Source: Flavobacterium pectinovorum (lineage in GTDB: Bacteria; Bacteroidota; Bacteroidia; Flavobacteriales; Flavobacteriaceae). From it: a stretch of DNA of 64,000 bases. The DNA is taken from NCBI RefSeq assembly GCF_900142715.1, contig NZ_FRBX01000004.1, forward strand, positions 558,001 to 622,000, written 5' to 3'. The translations under genes and the position numbers were made by a program. Below the pieces are notes generated by a model. That model was not told the DNA's origin, searched no databases, and saw only the letters and a list, made by a program, of their open reading frames with translations. Positions 32,187 through 40,045 of this stretch are shown here, piece after piece. Numbering within the stretch: position 1 is the stretch's first letter; every line of letters starts with the position of its first letter.

Positions 32187-33134
32187 TTAAAAATTAACTT
32201 CTCGTGCTACTTTATAACGTGCTTCATTGCTTTTGGTACGCAATATAATTTCACCTAAAAACCCGGCTAAAAATAATTGTGTTCCTATAATCATTGATGT
32301 TATAGATAGATAAAAATGTGGTCTTTCGGTAATTAATCGGCTTGTTTTGTGGATAAATAATTTATCGATCCCTAAGTATAGAGCTAATAAAAAACCAATC
32401 AGAAACATTATCGATCCCAATAAACCAAATAAGTGCATTGGTCTTTTTCCAAATCTTGATAAAAACCAAATCGTAATCAAATCCAGAAAACCGTTGATAA
32501 AACGATCCATACCAAATTTTGTTTCGCCATATTTACGGGCCTGGTGAATCACAACTTTTTCTCCAATTTTATTAAAGCCGGCATTTTTTGCCAAAACCGG
32601 AATATAACGGTGCATTTCGCCCGAAACTTCGATATTTTTTACAACTGTATTTTTGTATGCTTTTAATCCGCAATTAAAATCATTTAACTCAACTCCGGAA
32701 GTTTTTCTGGCCGCCCAATTAAATAATTTTGAAGGTAAATTTTTCGCCACAACAGAATCATAACGTTTCTTTTTCCAACCTGATACCAAATCAAATTTTT
32801 CTTTGGTAATCATTTCAAATAATCCGGGAATCTCATCCGGACTATCTTGCAAATCGGCATCCATAGTAATAATTACGTCGCCTTTTGCTTTTGCAAAACC
32901 CGCATGCAGAGCTTGTGATTTTCCAAAATTCTTCATGAAACGAATCCCTTTTACATTGGGGTTTTCGTTAGAGAAACCTTCAATAATTTCCCAGGAATTA
33001 TCTGTACTGCCATCATCTACAAAAATGATTTCATAAGAGTAATTGTTAGATTGCATCACTTTAATGATCCACGAATATAGTTCTTGTAGTGATTCCTCCT
33101 CGTTTAGAAGCGGTATAAGTATAGATAAATTCAT
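32187..33134 (-). CDS. Glycosyltransferase family 2 (polyprenyl-phosphate sugar type)
   Basis: 315 residues. The N-terminal GT-A domain (about 1-220) has SILIPLLNEEESL, the nucleotide-binding VDDGSTDNSW and the metal DAD of DADLQDSPDEI. Two C-terminal membrane helices (about 233-255 and 275-297) match the DPM1/ArnC-like branch that charges undecaprenyl or dolichyl phosphate with a sugar at the membrane. The acceptor and sugar are unknown. It ends 8 nt before the DUF4199 stop-side gap, and the two genes are likely co-transcribed. Confidence 0.9.
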   Translation of the reverse strand: MNLSILIPLLNEEESLQELYSWIIKVMQSNNYSYEIIFVDDGSTDNSWEIIEGFSNENPNVKGIRFMKNFGKSQALHAGFAKAKGDVIITMDADLQDSPDEIPGLFEMITKEKFDLVSGWKKKRYDSVVAKNLPSKLFNWAARKTSGVELNDFNCGLKAYKNTVVKNIEVSGEMHRYIPVLAKNAGFNKIGEKVVIHQARKYGETKFGMDRFINGFLDLITIWFLSRFGKRPMHLFGLLGSIMFLIGFLLALYLGIDKLFIHKTSRLITERPHFYLSITSMIIGTQLFLAGFLGEIILRTKSNEARYKVAREVNF

Positions 33135-33141
33135 TTATTTT

Positions 33142-33672
33142 TTATTCTTGTGTAGATTTGCTTTTAAAAAATGCTGCGAAAACTAATCCGAAAATAGCAC
33201 AGATTACAATAGCGAAAACAGATCCTTTTACTAATTCTAAGGTAGAATAAGGATTTGTTATTTTCATTTTTGCAACAGTTTCATTAATTGTAGAAGCCGG
33301 AGTGCCAAATTTTTGTAGCATACCAACCGTATATTTAATCATAATTTCGCTTAAAGTGTCTTTTGCTCCCGGATCAATAACATTAAATAGGACAATGTTG
33401 AATAAAGTAGAGATTAGAATACCAATTACCGCTGCAATAAAGTAAGTGGTAAAGGCCTCTTTGAAAGGAAAAATCCCATTTAATTCTTTCTTGGTTTTAG
33501 AAAGCAAAATGATTGATATCGTTACGTTTATTACTAAACCAAGCAAGCCGAACCACCAGGAAACGAATAGATTCAAATCGACTGCATAAATGGTAGCAGT
33601 AATTAGGGCAGATGCAATTCCGATCATTACACCATATGTAATTCCATTCTTCTTTATAACTTCATTAATCAT
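33142..33672 (-). CDS. DUF4199 domain-containing membrane protein
   Basis: 176 residues from the preferred ATG at 33672 (MINEVIKKNGITYGVMIG). A longer in-frame extension of 47 residues upstream would cover the -7 box and is unlikely. Four membrane segments are visible (about 10-30, 36-60, 74-95 and 148-170), the pattern of DUF4199 in Bacteroidota. Its position directly upstream of a GT2 gene is common in the phylum, but no function is known. Confidence 0.82.
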   Translation of the reverse strand: MINEVIKKNGITYGVMIGIASALITATIYAVDLNLFVSWWFGLLGLVINVTISIILLSKTKKELNGIFPFKEAFTTYFIAAVIGILISTLFNIVLFNVIDPGAKDTLSEIMIKYTVGMLQKFGTPASTINETVAKMKITNPYSTLELVKGSVFAIVICAIFGLVFAAFFKSKSTQE

Positions 33673-33699
33673 ATTTATATATGTTTTAAAATTAATCCA

Positions 33700-33707
33700 C
33701 AAATATA
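33700..33707 (-). promoter_or_regulatory. Putative -7 box of the DUF4199/GT2 operon
   Basis: Minus strand TATATTTG, 28 nt before the ATG at 33672; supports the shorter start. Confidence 0.45.
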
Positions 33708-33774
33708 GTAATTCCGAATATAATCGCGGGGAAAAAAGCTTTTTGAATTTAAGTAAAAAAAAGTGGCGTAAAGA

Positions 33775-33804
33775 TTTGTATATTAAAAAAGAATTGTAAA
33801 TTTG
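33775..33804 (+). promoter_or_regulatory. Promoter of the rpmE type B gene
   Basis: TTTG (33775-33778), an 18-nt spacer, and TAAATTTG (33797-33804). Transcription from here gives a leader of about 110 nt. Confidence 0.65.
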
Positions 33805-33870
33805 CAAACTCAAAATAATTAAAAGTTTTTAAACAAAAAGAGTATTATTTGTTTACACCTTTTTCTAACC

Positions 33871-33912
33871 ATGAAAAAGCTTCAAAATAAAAATGCTTTA
33901 AATAATAAATAA
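33871..33912 (+). CDS. Possible 13-codon leader ORF upstream of rpmE
   Basis: ATG at 33871 opens a frame MKKLQNKNALNNK that ends TAA at 33910-33912, 8 nt before the rpmE start. It lies wholly inside the predicted leader of the L31 transcript. Lys and Asn are abundant. It could be a regulatory leader peptide or chance in AT-rich DNA; no ribosome-binding sequence is obvious. Confidence 0.3.
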   Translation: MKKLQNKNALNNK

Positions 33913-33920
33913 AAGAAAAG

Positions 33921-34175
33921 ATGAAAAAAGGAATTCACCCAGAAAATTACAGATTAGTTGCATTTAAAGACATGTCAAACGACGAAGTTTTTATCACTAA
34001 ATCTACTGCAGATACAAAAGAAACAATTGAAGTTGACGGAGTTGAGTATCCAGTTGTAAAAATGGAGATTTCTAGAACATCTCACCCTTTTTATACTGGT
34101 AAATCTAAACTTATCGATACTGCAGGACGTATTGATAAATTTAAAACTAAATACGCAAAACACGTTAAAAACTAA
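33921..34175 (+). CDS. 50S ribosomal protein L31, type B
   Basis: 84 residues, MKKGIHPENYRLVAFKDMSN then conserved TSHPFYTGKSKLIDTAGRIDKF. There is no Cys, so this is the zinc-independent (C-minus) type B form (rpmE2/ykgM type). It binds the intersubunit bridge of the large ribosomal subunit. It is monocistronic with its own promoter and terminator. Confidence 0.95.
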   Translation: MKKGIHPENYRLVAFKDMSNDEVFITKSTADTKETIEVDGVEYPVVKMEISRTSHPFYTGKSKLIDTAGRIDKFKTKYAKHVKN

Positions 34176-34194
34176 TAACTGTTTTTATTTATAC

Positions 34195-34224
34195 AAAAGC
34201 CTTCCAATTTGGAAGGCTTTTTTT
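34195..34224 (+). terminator. Terminator of the L31 gene
   Basis: AAAAGCCTTCC and GGAAGGCTTTT around AATTT, then T-run. Confidence 0.88.
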
Positions 34225-34369
34225 ATGCGGTTAATTATTAGCCACGAATTCACGAATTTTTCTTTTTTAGGATTAAACTCCAACCGTTTCAGTAATTAGG
34301 AATGTTTGTAACATGCTTTGTTTTTAATTTGTTTATAAAAAGGTCTTTAATCAAACTCATAAATATTTG

Positions 34370-34377
34370 TAACTTTG
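34370..34377 (+). promoter_or_regulatory. Putative -7 box of the GlmU-like gene
   Basis: TAACTTTG fits TAnnTTTG, 44 nt before the ATG. The gap from 34225 also carries a half copy of the GCCACGAATT repeat at 34241-34260. Confidence 0.4.
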
Positions 34378-34420
34378 AATTCGGTAACCAAATCAATTTT
34401 AACAATATTAAATCTATTTT

Positions 34421-35596
34421 ATGAACTACATTCTTTTTGACGGTCCCGTCCGGAATGCTTTATTACCTTTTACATTTACAAGGCCTGTTGCTGATATTTT
34501 AATCGGAATTATGACGATTCGTCAAAAATGGGAAACGCGTTTGGGGTCTACAATCACAACAATTACTGAAGAGTATTTGTCTGCAAAATTTCCGATGGTG
34601 GAAATGGAAGAGAACGTAATGATTAATGCAGCGTATTTACCAAATGATACGCTTGCTGAAATGGTTTCTGATTTAAAAGAAAATCAAGCTATTTTTAAGG
34701 GAGATGATGTAATTGCTTTTTTTACAAATGAAAATCAGGAAGAAGTTGATTTTGATTCGTATGAAATAATTCAATACAACGAGGATTGCATAACAGTAGA
34801 GCATACGTGGGATATTTTTTCTAAAAATGACGCTGCAATTCGTGTCGATTTTGATTACTTAACAGAAGATCGAAAATCACAACCAATTCCGAAAAGTGTA
34901 AATGTAATTTTGCCTGAAAATATTTTTATTGAAGAAGGAGCAAAGCTTGAGTTTGTAACGCTGAATGCTTCAGCCGGACCTATATATATAGGTAAGAACG
35001 CCGAAATTATGGAAGGAACCGTAATTCGTGGTCCTTTTGCTTTATGCGAAAATGCACAAGTGAAGTTAAATGCAAAAGTTTACGGAGCTACAACTGTTGG
35101 TCCGGGATCAAGAATTGGTGGTGAAGTTAAAAATTCTGTTCTTTTTGCCAATTCAAATAAAGGTCATGATGGATTTTTAGGTGATTCTGTTTTGGGTGAA
35201 TGGTGTAATATTGGAGCGGATAGTAATAATTCAAACCTAAAAAATAATTACGAAGAGGTAAAATTATGGAGCTACGAAACAGAAGGTTTCGCTAAAACCG
35301 GGCTTCAGTTTTGTGGTTTAATGATGGGCGATCACAGTAAATGCGGCATCAATACAATGTTCAATACAGGAACGGTAGTAGGAGTTAGCGCGAATATTTT
35401 CGGAAGTGGTTTTCCTCGCAATTTTGTTCCGAGTTTTTCCTGGGGCGGAGCCGCAGGTTTTACCACGTATGTGACTAAAAAAGCTTTTGAAACGGCAAAA
35501 TTAGTAATGAGCCGAAGAAACATAGAATTTGATGAAATTGAATCTTCAATTCTGGAGCACATTTTTGAAGAAACTAAAAAATGGAGAAAGGATTAA
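34421..35596 (+). CDS. GlmU-like sugar nucleotidyltransferase/acetyltransferase
   Basis: 391 residues. The N-terminus (NYILFDGPVRNALLPFTFTRPVADI) defines the Bacteroidota alternative GlmU family, in which the usual GlmU loop LAAGxGTRM is replaced. Residues about 165-345 form a left-handed beta-helix with hexapeptide repeats (GPIYIGKNAEIMEGTVIRGP, VKLNAKVYGATTVGPGSRIGG). It is thought to make UDP-GlcNAc from glucosamine-1-phosphate. The family assignment is good; both activities have not been shown for it here. Confidence 0.88.
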   Translation: MNYILFDGPVRNALLPFTFTRPVADILIGIMTIRQKWETRLGSTITTITEEYLSAKFPMVEMEENVMINAAYLPNDTLAEMVSDLKENQAIFKGDDVIAFFTNENQEEVDFDSYEIIQYNEDCITVEHTWDIFSKNDAAIRVDFDYLTEDRKSQPIPKSVNVILPENIFIEEGAKLEFVTLNASAGPIYIGKNAEIMEGTVIRGPFALCENAQVKLNAKVYGATTVGPGSRIGGEVKNSVLFANSNKGHDGFLGDSVLGEWCNIGADSNNSNLKNNYEEVKLWSYETEGFAKTGLQFCGLMMGDHSKCGINTMFNTGTVVGVSANIFGSGFPRNFVPSFSWGGAAGFTTYVTKKAFETAKLVMSRRNIEFDEIESSILEHIFEETKKWRKD

Positions 35597-35630
35597 TTAT
35601 CTAATTAGTCAATGTGCCAATTAGATAATT
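35595..35630. repeat. AATTATCTAATT inverted repeat
   Basis: AATTATCTAATT (35595-35606) and AATTAGATAATT (35619-35630) are a perfect 12-bp inverted repeat starting in the GlmU-like stop codon. Direct copies of the word recur at 35705-35740 and 60991-61026. Confidence 0.65.
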
Positions 35631-35641
35631 GAAAATATTTG

Positions 35642-35675
35642 CTCCGCAAAGTTTATATGCTTTGCGGAGTTTTTT
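35642..35675 (+). terminator. Terminator of the GlmU-like gene
   Basis: CTCCGCAAAG and CTTTGCGGAG form a 10-bp stem with an 8-nt loop, followed by six T. Confidence 0.85.
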
Positions 35676-35723
35676 ATGTTTAAAAAGCTTTTTGTCTTTA
35701 ATGAGAATTATCTAATTATCTAA

Positions 35724-35754
35724 TTGCCAAATTATCTAATTAAATCTATCTTTG
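35724..35754 (+). promoter_or_regulatory. Promoter of the ABC-F gene
   Basis: TTG (35724-35726), a 20-nt spacer, TATCTTTG (35747-35754). The ATG lies 64 nt downstream of the box. Confidence 0.65.
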
Positions 35755-35817
35755 CACCACGAAAAAAATGGGTTATCAAATAAACGATTAACCGATTAAA
35801 CAAATTCACAAAAAGTA

Positions 35818-37452
35818 ATGATTACAGTTAACGATATTTCGGTTCAGTTTGGTGGAACTACATTATTTAGCGATGTTTCTTTTGCTATAAATGAAAATGA
35901 TAAAATTGCCCTTATGGGTAAAAATGGTGCGGGAAAATCGACACTTTTAAAAATAATTGCAGGTCAGAGTAAACCCTCAACCGGAAGTATTTCGACTCCA
36001 AAAGATGCTGTTGTGGCTTATTTGCCTCAGCATTTATTGACCAAAGATGGTTCGACTGTAATGGAAGAAGCATCAAAAGCTTTTGGTGAAATTTTTAAAA
36101 TGAAAGCCGAAATTGATGAAATCAATGAGCAATTAACAGTTCGTACTGATTATGAAAGTGATGCTTATATGAAATTGATCGAAAGAGTTTCTGACTTAAG
36201 CGAGAAATTTTATGCGATTGAAGAAGTGAATTATGAAGCTGAAGTAGAGAAAATTTTAGTTGGTTTAGGTTTTGAACGTGAAGATTTTACACGTCAGACT
36301 TCTGAGTTTTCAGGAGGATGGAGAATGCGTATAGAATTGGCTAAAATTTTATTGCAAAAACCGGATTTAATTTTACTGGATGAGCCAACCAATCACATGG
36401 ATATTGAAAGTATTCAGTGGCTTGAAGAATTTTTGATCAATTCAGCAAAGGCAGTTGTGGTAATTTCGCACGATAGAGCGTTTGTAGATAATATCACAAA
36501 TCGTACTATTGAAGTAACAATGGGAAGAATCTACGATTACAAAGCAAAATATTCTCATTATTTAGAATTGAGAAAAGATCGTCGTATTCACCAACAAAAA
36601 GCATATGATGAGCAGCAAAGAATGATTGCTGATAACAGAGCTTTTATTGATCGTTTTAAAGGTACTTTCTCTAAAACAGATGCAGTGCAGTCTCGTGTTA
36701 AAATGCTTGAAAAACTTGTTATTGTTCAGGTTGATGAAGTAGATAATTCAGCATTAAAATTAAAATTTCCGCCGGCAGCACGTTCAGGGCAATATCCTGT
36801 TGTAGTAAAAGAATTGTCTAAAAAATACGGAGATCATGTAGTTTTTAAAGATGCCAATATTGTTATTGAAAGAGGAGAAAAAGTAGCTTTTGTTGGTAAA
36901 AATGGTGAAGGAAAATCGACCATGATCAAAGCGATCATGAAGGAAATAGGTATAGATGAAGGAAGTGTTGAAATTGGACACAATTCTCAAATTGGATATT
37001 TTGCTCAAAATCAGGCTTCTTTATTAGATGAAAATGCTACTATTTTTGAAACAATCGATGCAATTGCTGTTGGAGATATCAGAACACAGATTAAAAATAT
37101 TCTTGGAGCATTTATGTTTCAGGGAGATGATATTACTAAGAAAGTAAAAGTGCTTTCAGGAGGAGAAAAAACACGTTTGGCAATGATAAAATTATTGTTG
37201 GAGCCAGTAAACTTGTTAATTCTGGATGAGCCTTCGAATCACTTAGATATGAAAACAAAAGATATTATTAAAGATGCATTGCGTGATTTTGACGGAACTT
37301 TAATTTTGGTTTCCCACGATCGTGATTTCCTTGACGGATTAGCGACGAAGGTATTTGAATTTGGAAATAAACGAGTTAAAGAACATTTTGAAGATGTGGC
37401 AGGATTCCTGGCTCATAAAAAAATGGATTCTATGAGAGAGATTGAAAAATAG
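35818..37452 (+). CDS. ABC-F family ATPase (YbiT/EttA-like)
   Basis: 544 residues with two ABC ATPase domains and no membrane segments, the ABC-F layout. Domain 1: GKNGAGKST, FSGGWRMRIELAK, LDEPTNHMD. Domain 2: GKNGEGKST, LSGGEKTRLAM, LDEPSNHLD. The linker (about 240-320) is helical and charged (HQQKAYDEQQRMIADNRAF). ABC-F proteins act on the ribosome E site to regulate or rescue translation; length and signature fit the YbiT branch. Not clearly an antibiotic-resistance type. Confidence 0.92.
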   Translation: MITVNDISVQFGGTTLFSDVSFAINENDKIALMGKNGAGKSTLLKIIAGQSKPSTGSISTPKDAVVAYLPQHLLTKDGSTVMEEASKAFGEIFKMKAEIDEINEQLTVRTDYESDAYMKLIERVSDLSEKFYAIEEVNYEAEVEKILVGLGFEREDFTRQTSEFSGGWRMRIELAKILLQKPDLILLDEPTNHMDIESIQWLEEFLINSAKAVVVISHDRAFVDNITNRTIEVTMGRIYDYKAKYSHYLELRKDRRIHQQKAYDEQQRMIADNRAFIDRFKGTFSKTDAVQSRVKMLEKLVIVQVDEVDNSALKLKFPPAARSGQYPVVVKELSKKYGDHVVFKDANIVIERGEKVAFVGKNGEGKSTMIKAIMKEIGIDEGSVEIGHNSQIGYFAQNQASLLDENATIFETIDAIAVGDIRTQIKNILGAFMFQGDDITKKVKVLSGGEKTRLAMIKLLLEPVNLLILDEPSNHLDMKTKDIIKDALRDFDGTLILVSHDRDFLDGLATKVFEFGNKRVKEHFEDVAGFLAHKKMDSMREIEK

Positions 37453-37474
37453 AATTTTCAGTTTTATTATAAAC

Positions 37475-37505
37475 AAAAAGCACAAGTTAATTCTTGTGCT
37501 TTTTG
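37475..37505. terminator. Bidirectional terminator
   Basis: AAAAAGCACAAG and CTTGTGCTTTTT form a 12-bp stem with a 6-nt loop, between convergent ABC-F and GNAT genes. Confidence 0.82.
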
Positions 37506-37527
37506 TTTTTTATGAAGAAATATAAAA

Positions 37528-37830
37528 TTAAATTCTGATTCCCGGAGGAAGTAATTCTTTATACTTTGGATTTTTTTTGATGAACTGTACAATTTTTGGG
37601 TGAATAGGCATTAATTTAAATTTCTTTTCTACCACAATTTCCATGATGCTTTTAAGTACGGTGTCAATTAAAGCTTGGTTGTCAAACCCTTCGGGAGTAT
37701 TGATTTTGGTTAAAAAAATTTTCTTTTCCTGAAACGAATATTCAACAGAAAGCAATCCTTCGGGGGTTATGGCTTCAAATTGTCTTGCAAAAGTGTTGTC
37801 TTTGATTTCCATAATGTCAATAGTTTCCAT
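37528..37830 (-). CDS. Small GNAT-like protein (NATD1 family)
   Basis: 100 residues, the size of the Gcn5-related NATD1/YjdJ-like N-acetyltransferase domain. Visible features are the early strands FEAITPEGLLSVEYSFQEKKIFLTK and the typical final block KLMPIHPKIVQFIKKNPKYKELL. The acetyl-CoA loop between is weak (PEGFDNQALIDTVLKSIM), so catalytic competence is uncertain. Acceptor unknown. Confidence 0.7.
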   Translation of the reverse strand: METIDIMEIKDNTFARQFEAITPEGLLSVEYSFQEKKIFLTKINTPEGFDNQALIDTVLKSIMEIVVEKKFKLMPIHPKIVQFIKKNPKYKELLPPGIRI

Positions 37831-38114
37831 AATTAGTTGTTCTTGTAGGGTTAAAAAAATAATAGAAATGGTGGGCGCAAATAACTCATATAAAACTCCT
37901 TAAAAAGATATTTAACATGTGTTATTTAGATTACAAAGGTAATCATTTGATTCTCAATATTAAATTATTTTTTTGGAGATGCAGTTTTCTCAGGCTTTAC
38001 TTACTTTTTGTAATTTAAATAAGTTTAATTTGTAATTATGGCGTAAGATTTGTTGTGCATATTGCTAAAAAAAGTAATTTTAGAATAAATTTAAAAGCTA
38101 CAATTTCTGAACTA

Positions 38115-38774
38115 ATGAGTAAAATTCCTGTCTATTTTATGCCTGGTTTGGCTGCAAGTTCGACTATTTTTGAAAGAATCAATTTAGATGAATCTGTTTT
38201 CGAAATGTGTTTATTGGAATGGGAAATTCCGCATCCAAAGGAATCCTTGTCTGATTATGCACTTCGAATTACAAAAAACATCAAACATGAAAATCCGGTT
38301 TTAATTGGAGTATCTTTTGGAGGGATTCTGGTTCAGGAAATGGCAAAACATATTGATGTCCTGAAGGTTATAATTATTTCGAGCGTTAGAAGCAATTTAG
38401 AATTTCCGAGAAGAATGAAAATTGGAAAAACGACAAAAGCCTACAAATTGATTCCGATGAAATTGATTCTGAATATCGAGAATCTGGCAAAATATTCCTT
38501 TGGCGAAAAAGTCAACAAACGAATAAAGTTGTACGAAAAATTTCTTGCCATGCGCGATATTCGGTATTTACAATGGGCAGTCGAAAATGTGATTTTATGG
38601 GATAGGAATCAAATTGATGAAAATATAATTCACATTCACGGCGATCAGGACGAAGTTTTTCCTATAAAATATATCAAAAGCTGCATTATCGTAAAAGGAG
38701 GAACTCATATCATGATTCTTAATAAATACAAATGGCTTAATGAGAATTTACCTTCGATAATATTGGAATCTTAA
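38115..38774 (+). CDS. Alpha/beta-hydrolase
   Basis: 219 residues from the preferred ATG (MSKIPVYFMPGLAASS); a GTG 20 codons earlier gives an extra stretch that no hydrolase needs. Fold elements: FMPGLAASSTIFERI oxyanion strand-loop, nucleophile elbow in IGVSFGGILVQEM (Ser in GVSFG), Asp in HIHGDQDEVFP and His in KGGTHIMI. It lacks a signal peptide, so it works in the cytoplasm. Substrate unknown. Confidence 0.8.
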   Translation: MSKIPVYFMPGLAASSTIFERINLDESVFEMCLLEWEIPHPKESLSDYALRITKNIKHENPVLIGVSFGGILVQEMAKHIDVLKVIIISSVRSNLEFPRRMKIGKTTKAYKLIPMKLILNIENLAKYSFGEKVNKRIKLYEKFLAMRDIRYLQWAVENVILWDRNQIDENIIHIHGDQDEVFPIKYIKSCIIVKGGTHIMILNKYKWLNENLPSIILES

Positions 38775-38815
38775 AATTCCAATTTTAAAAATTCCAAATT
38801 CCAACTGTTTCCGGT
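38775..38815. repeat. AATTCCAAATTCCAA repeat arm
   Basis: TAAAATTCCAATTTTAAAAA and ATTCCAAATTCCAACTG are words of the inverted repeat between the bluB-cobT and cobU genes (55690-55835). Here only one arm is present. Confidence 0.5.
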
Positions 38816-38820
38816 TTGAT

Positions 38821-38853
38821 ACCTTTGTCAAAGTTTAAAACTTTGACAAAGGT
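38821..38853. repeat. 33-nt perfect palindrome ACCTTTGTCAAAGTTT
   Basis: ACCTTTGTCAAAGTTT, one central A, then its exact complement. Related to 8797-8829. A half copy of the TGTCATTTCGACC element follows at 38880-38908. Confidence 0.8.
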
Positions 38854-38977
38854 TAACGCGTAAAGATTATGCACAATCTTGTCATTTCGACCGAAGGGAG
38901 AAATCACAAACTAAACGTTACTCTTTCCATACAGAATAAAAATCTAAAATCTAAACTCAGAAATCTAAAACAAAAAA

Positions 38978-39012
38978 AATCCCAAACACCATTTAATTGG
39001 AATTTGGGATTT
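38978..39012 (-). terminator. Terminator of the TPR protein gene
   Basis: AAATCCCAAA and TTTGGGATTT pair with a 15-nt loop; on the minus strand eight T follow. Confidence 0.75.
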
Positions 39013-39055
39013 TTAATATTGTAATTTAAAAATGATATTGTAGTTTAAAGAAAAT

Positions 39056-39571
39056 TTAAATTTTCTTCATTTGTTCTTTCATCATTGTGATTTGCTCTTT
39101 CAACATTCCTTGTTTGTCCAGTTTCTTAGCTTCGTTCAATAAATTAGTCGCTTCTAGCTTTCTTCTGCGTGACATGGCAACTCCGGCAAGGTTTAATTTT
39201 GCTACGGCTAAATCCATATCCATTGATAGTCCAAGTTCGATAGCTTTTTTGAAATGTTTCTCAGCCTGATTGATATTAGTTTGAGATAACATGATTCCGT
39301 GAAGGTAATTAAAATATCCTTGTTGTTTTCTAACCAATGCCGCTTCGGGATTTTTAATGTATGCCAGCCATTTTTTAGCCCCTTCAAAGTCTTGTTTTCT
39401 TAATTTAAGGAAGGCTAAAAGGATGAATTCGTTTTTAAAGTAAAGAAAAATTGGAATTGCAGTAAGTAAAATAAGGAAAATTCCATTTCCGATATTACTT
39501 TCTGTAAATTGCCAAATGCCAGCAACTACAAGAAGTCCGGCCAAAATAAGTTTAATATTTTTGTGAAACAT
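39056..39571 (-). CDS. Membrane-anchored TPR-like protein
   Basis: 171 residues. Two membrane helices at the start (about 6-22 and 27-46) and a soluble C-terminus with tetratricopeptide-like helix pairs (FNYLHGIMLSQTNINQAEKH, LAVAKLNLAGVAMSRRRKLE, NLLNEAKKLDKQG). A scaffold role at the inner membrane is likely; no specific family is recognised. Its divergent neighbour is rpmH. Confidence 0.7.
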   Translation of the reverse strand: MFHKNIKLILAGLLVVAGIWQFTESNIGNGIFLILLTAIPIFLYFKNEFILLAFLKLRKQDFEGAKKWLAYIKNPEAALVRKQQGYFNYLHGIMLSQTNINQAEKHFKKAIELGLSMDMDLAVAKLNLAGVAMSRRRKLEATNLLNEAKKLDKQGMLKEQITMMKEQMKKI

Positions 39572-39593
39572 AATAGATGTATATTTGTGATTG

Positions 39594-39601
39594 CAAATAT
39601 A
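39594..39601 (-). promoter_or_regulatory. Putative -7 box of the TPR protein gene
   Basis: Minus strand TATATTTG, 23 nt before the ATG. Confidence 0.45.
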
Positions 39602-39635
39602 GTAAAATGAATTAAAAATATTTTTATTAAAGTAC

Positions 39636-39665
39636 TTGCGGGAAAAAAAAGTCTTTGTATATTTG
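39636..39665 (+). promoter_or_regulatory. Promoter of rpmH
   Basis: TTG (39636-39638), a 19-nt spacer, and TATATTTG (39658-39665), an excellent match to the Bacteroidota consensus. The ATG is 73 nt downstream. Confidence 0.75.
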
Positions 39666-39737
39666 CACTCGGTTTTCGAATAACGATATTCAAAAACAGA
39701 AAAGAGATATTAGACACCATTTTAAAGATACAAAGCA

Positions 39738-39899
39738 ATGAGCAAAAGAACATTTCAACCATCGAAAAGAAAAAGAAGAAATAAGCACGGATTTATGGAC
39801 AGAATGGCTTCTGCGAATGGAAGAAAAGTTCTAGCGCGTAGAAGAGCAAAAGGAAGACATAAATTAACTGTTTCTAGCGAACCTAGACACAAAAAATAA
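39738..39899 (+). CDS. rpmH: 50S ribosomal protein L34
   Basis: 53 residues, easily missed for its length. The sequence begins MSKRTFQPSKRKRRNKHGFM and ends with GRKVLARRRAKGRHKL plus a short basic tail, the hallmark of L34, which sits deep in the large ribosomal subunit. It has its own strong promoter and terminator. The dnaA/rnpA neighbours seen in many other bacteria are absent here, as is common in Bacteroidota. Confidence 0.97.
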   Translation: MSKRTFQPSKRKRRNKHGFMDRMASANGRKVLARRRAKGRHKLTVSSEPRHKK

Positions 39900-39918
39900 T
39901 GTTTCTATAAACATAAAT

Positions 39919-39950
39919 AAGGCGTTACTTTTTTAGTATCGCCTTTTTTT
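39919..39950 (+). terminator. Terminator of rpmH
   Basis: AAGGCG-TTAC and GTAT-CGCCTT pair with one bulge around a T-rich loop, followed by a run of T. Confidence 0.8.
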
Positions 39951-40045
39951 ATACCTTGTCAGTAAAAAAACTTGCAACATTCTAGTTTTTAATGTACTAC
40001 AGATCATTTTTGAAATACCATATATAACTACACAATACAAATAAA

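Noticed and set aside
33673..33813. 47-codon N-terminal extension of the DUF4199 protein
   Set aside because: The extension is not typical of DUF4199 and would cover the TATATTTG box at 33700-33707. The ATG at 33672 begins the usual membrane protein.
38055..38114. GTG start of the cytoplasmic hydrolase
   Set aside because: The additional 20 residues are basic and precede the first fold strand; the ATG at 38115 is a better start.
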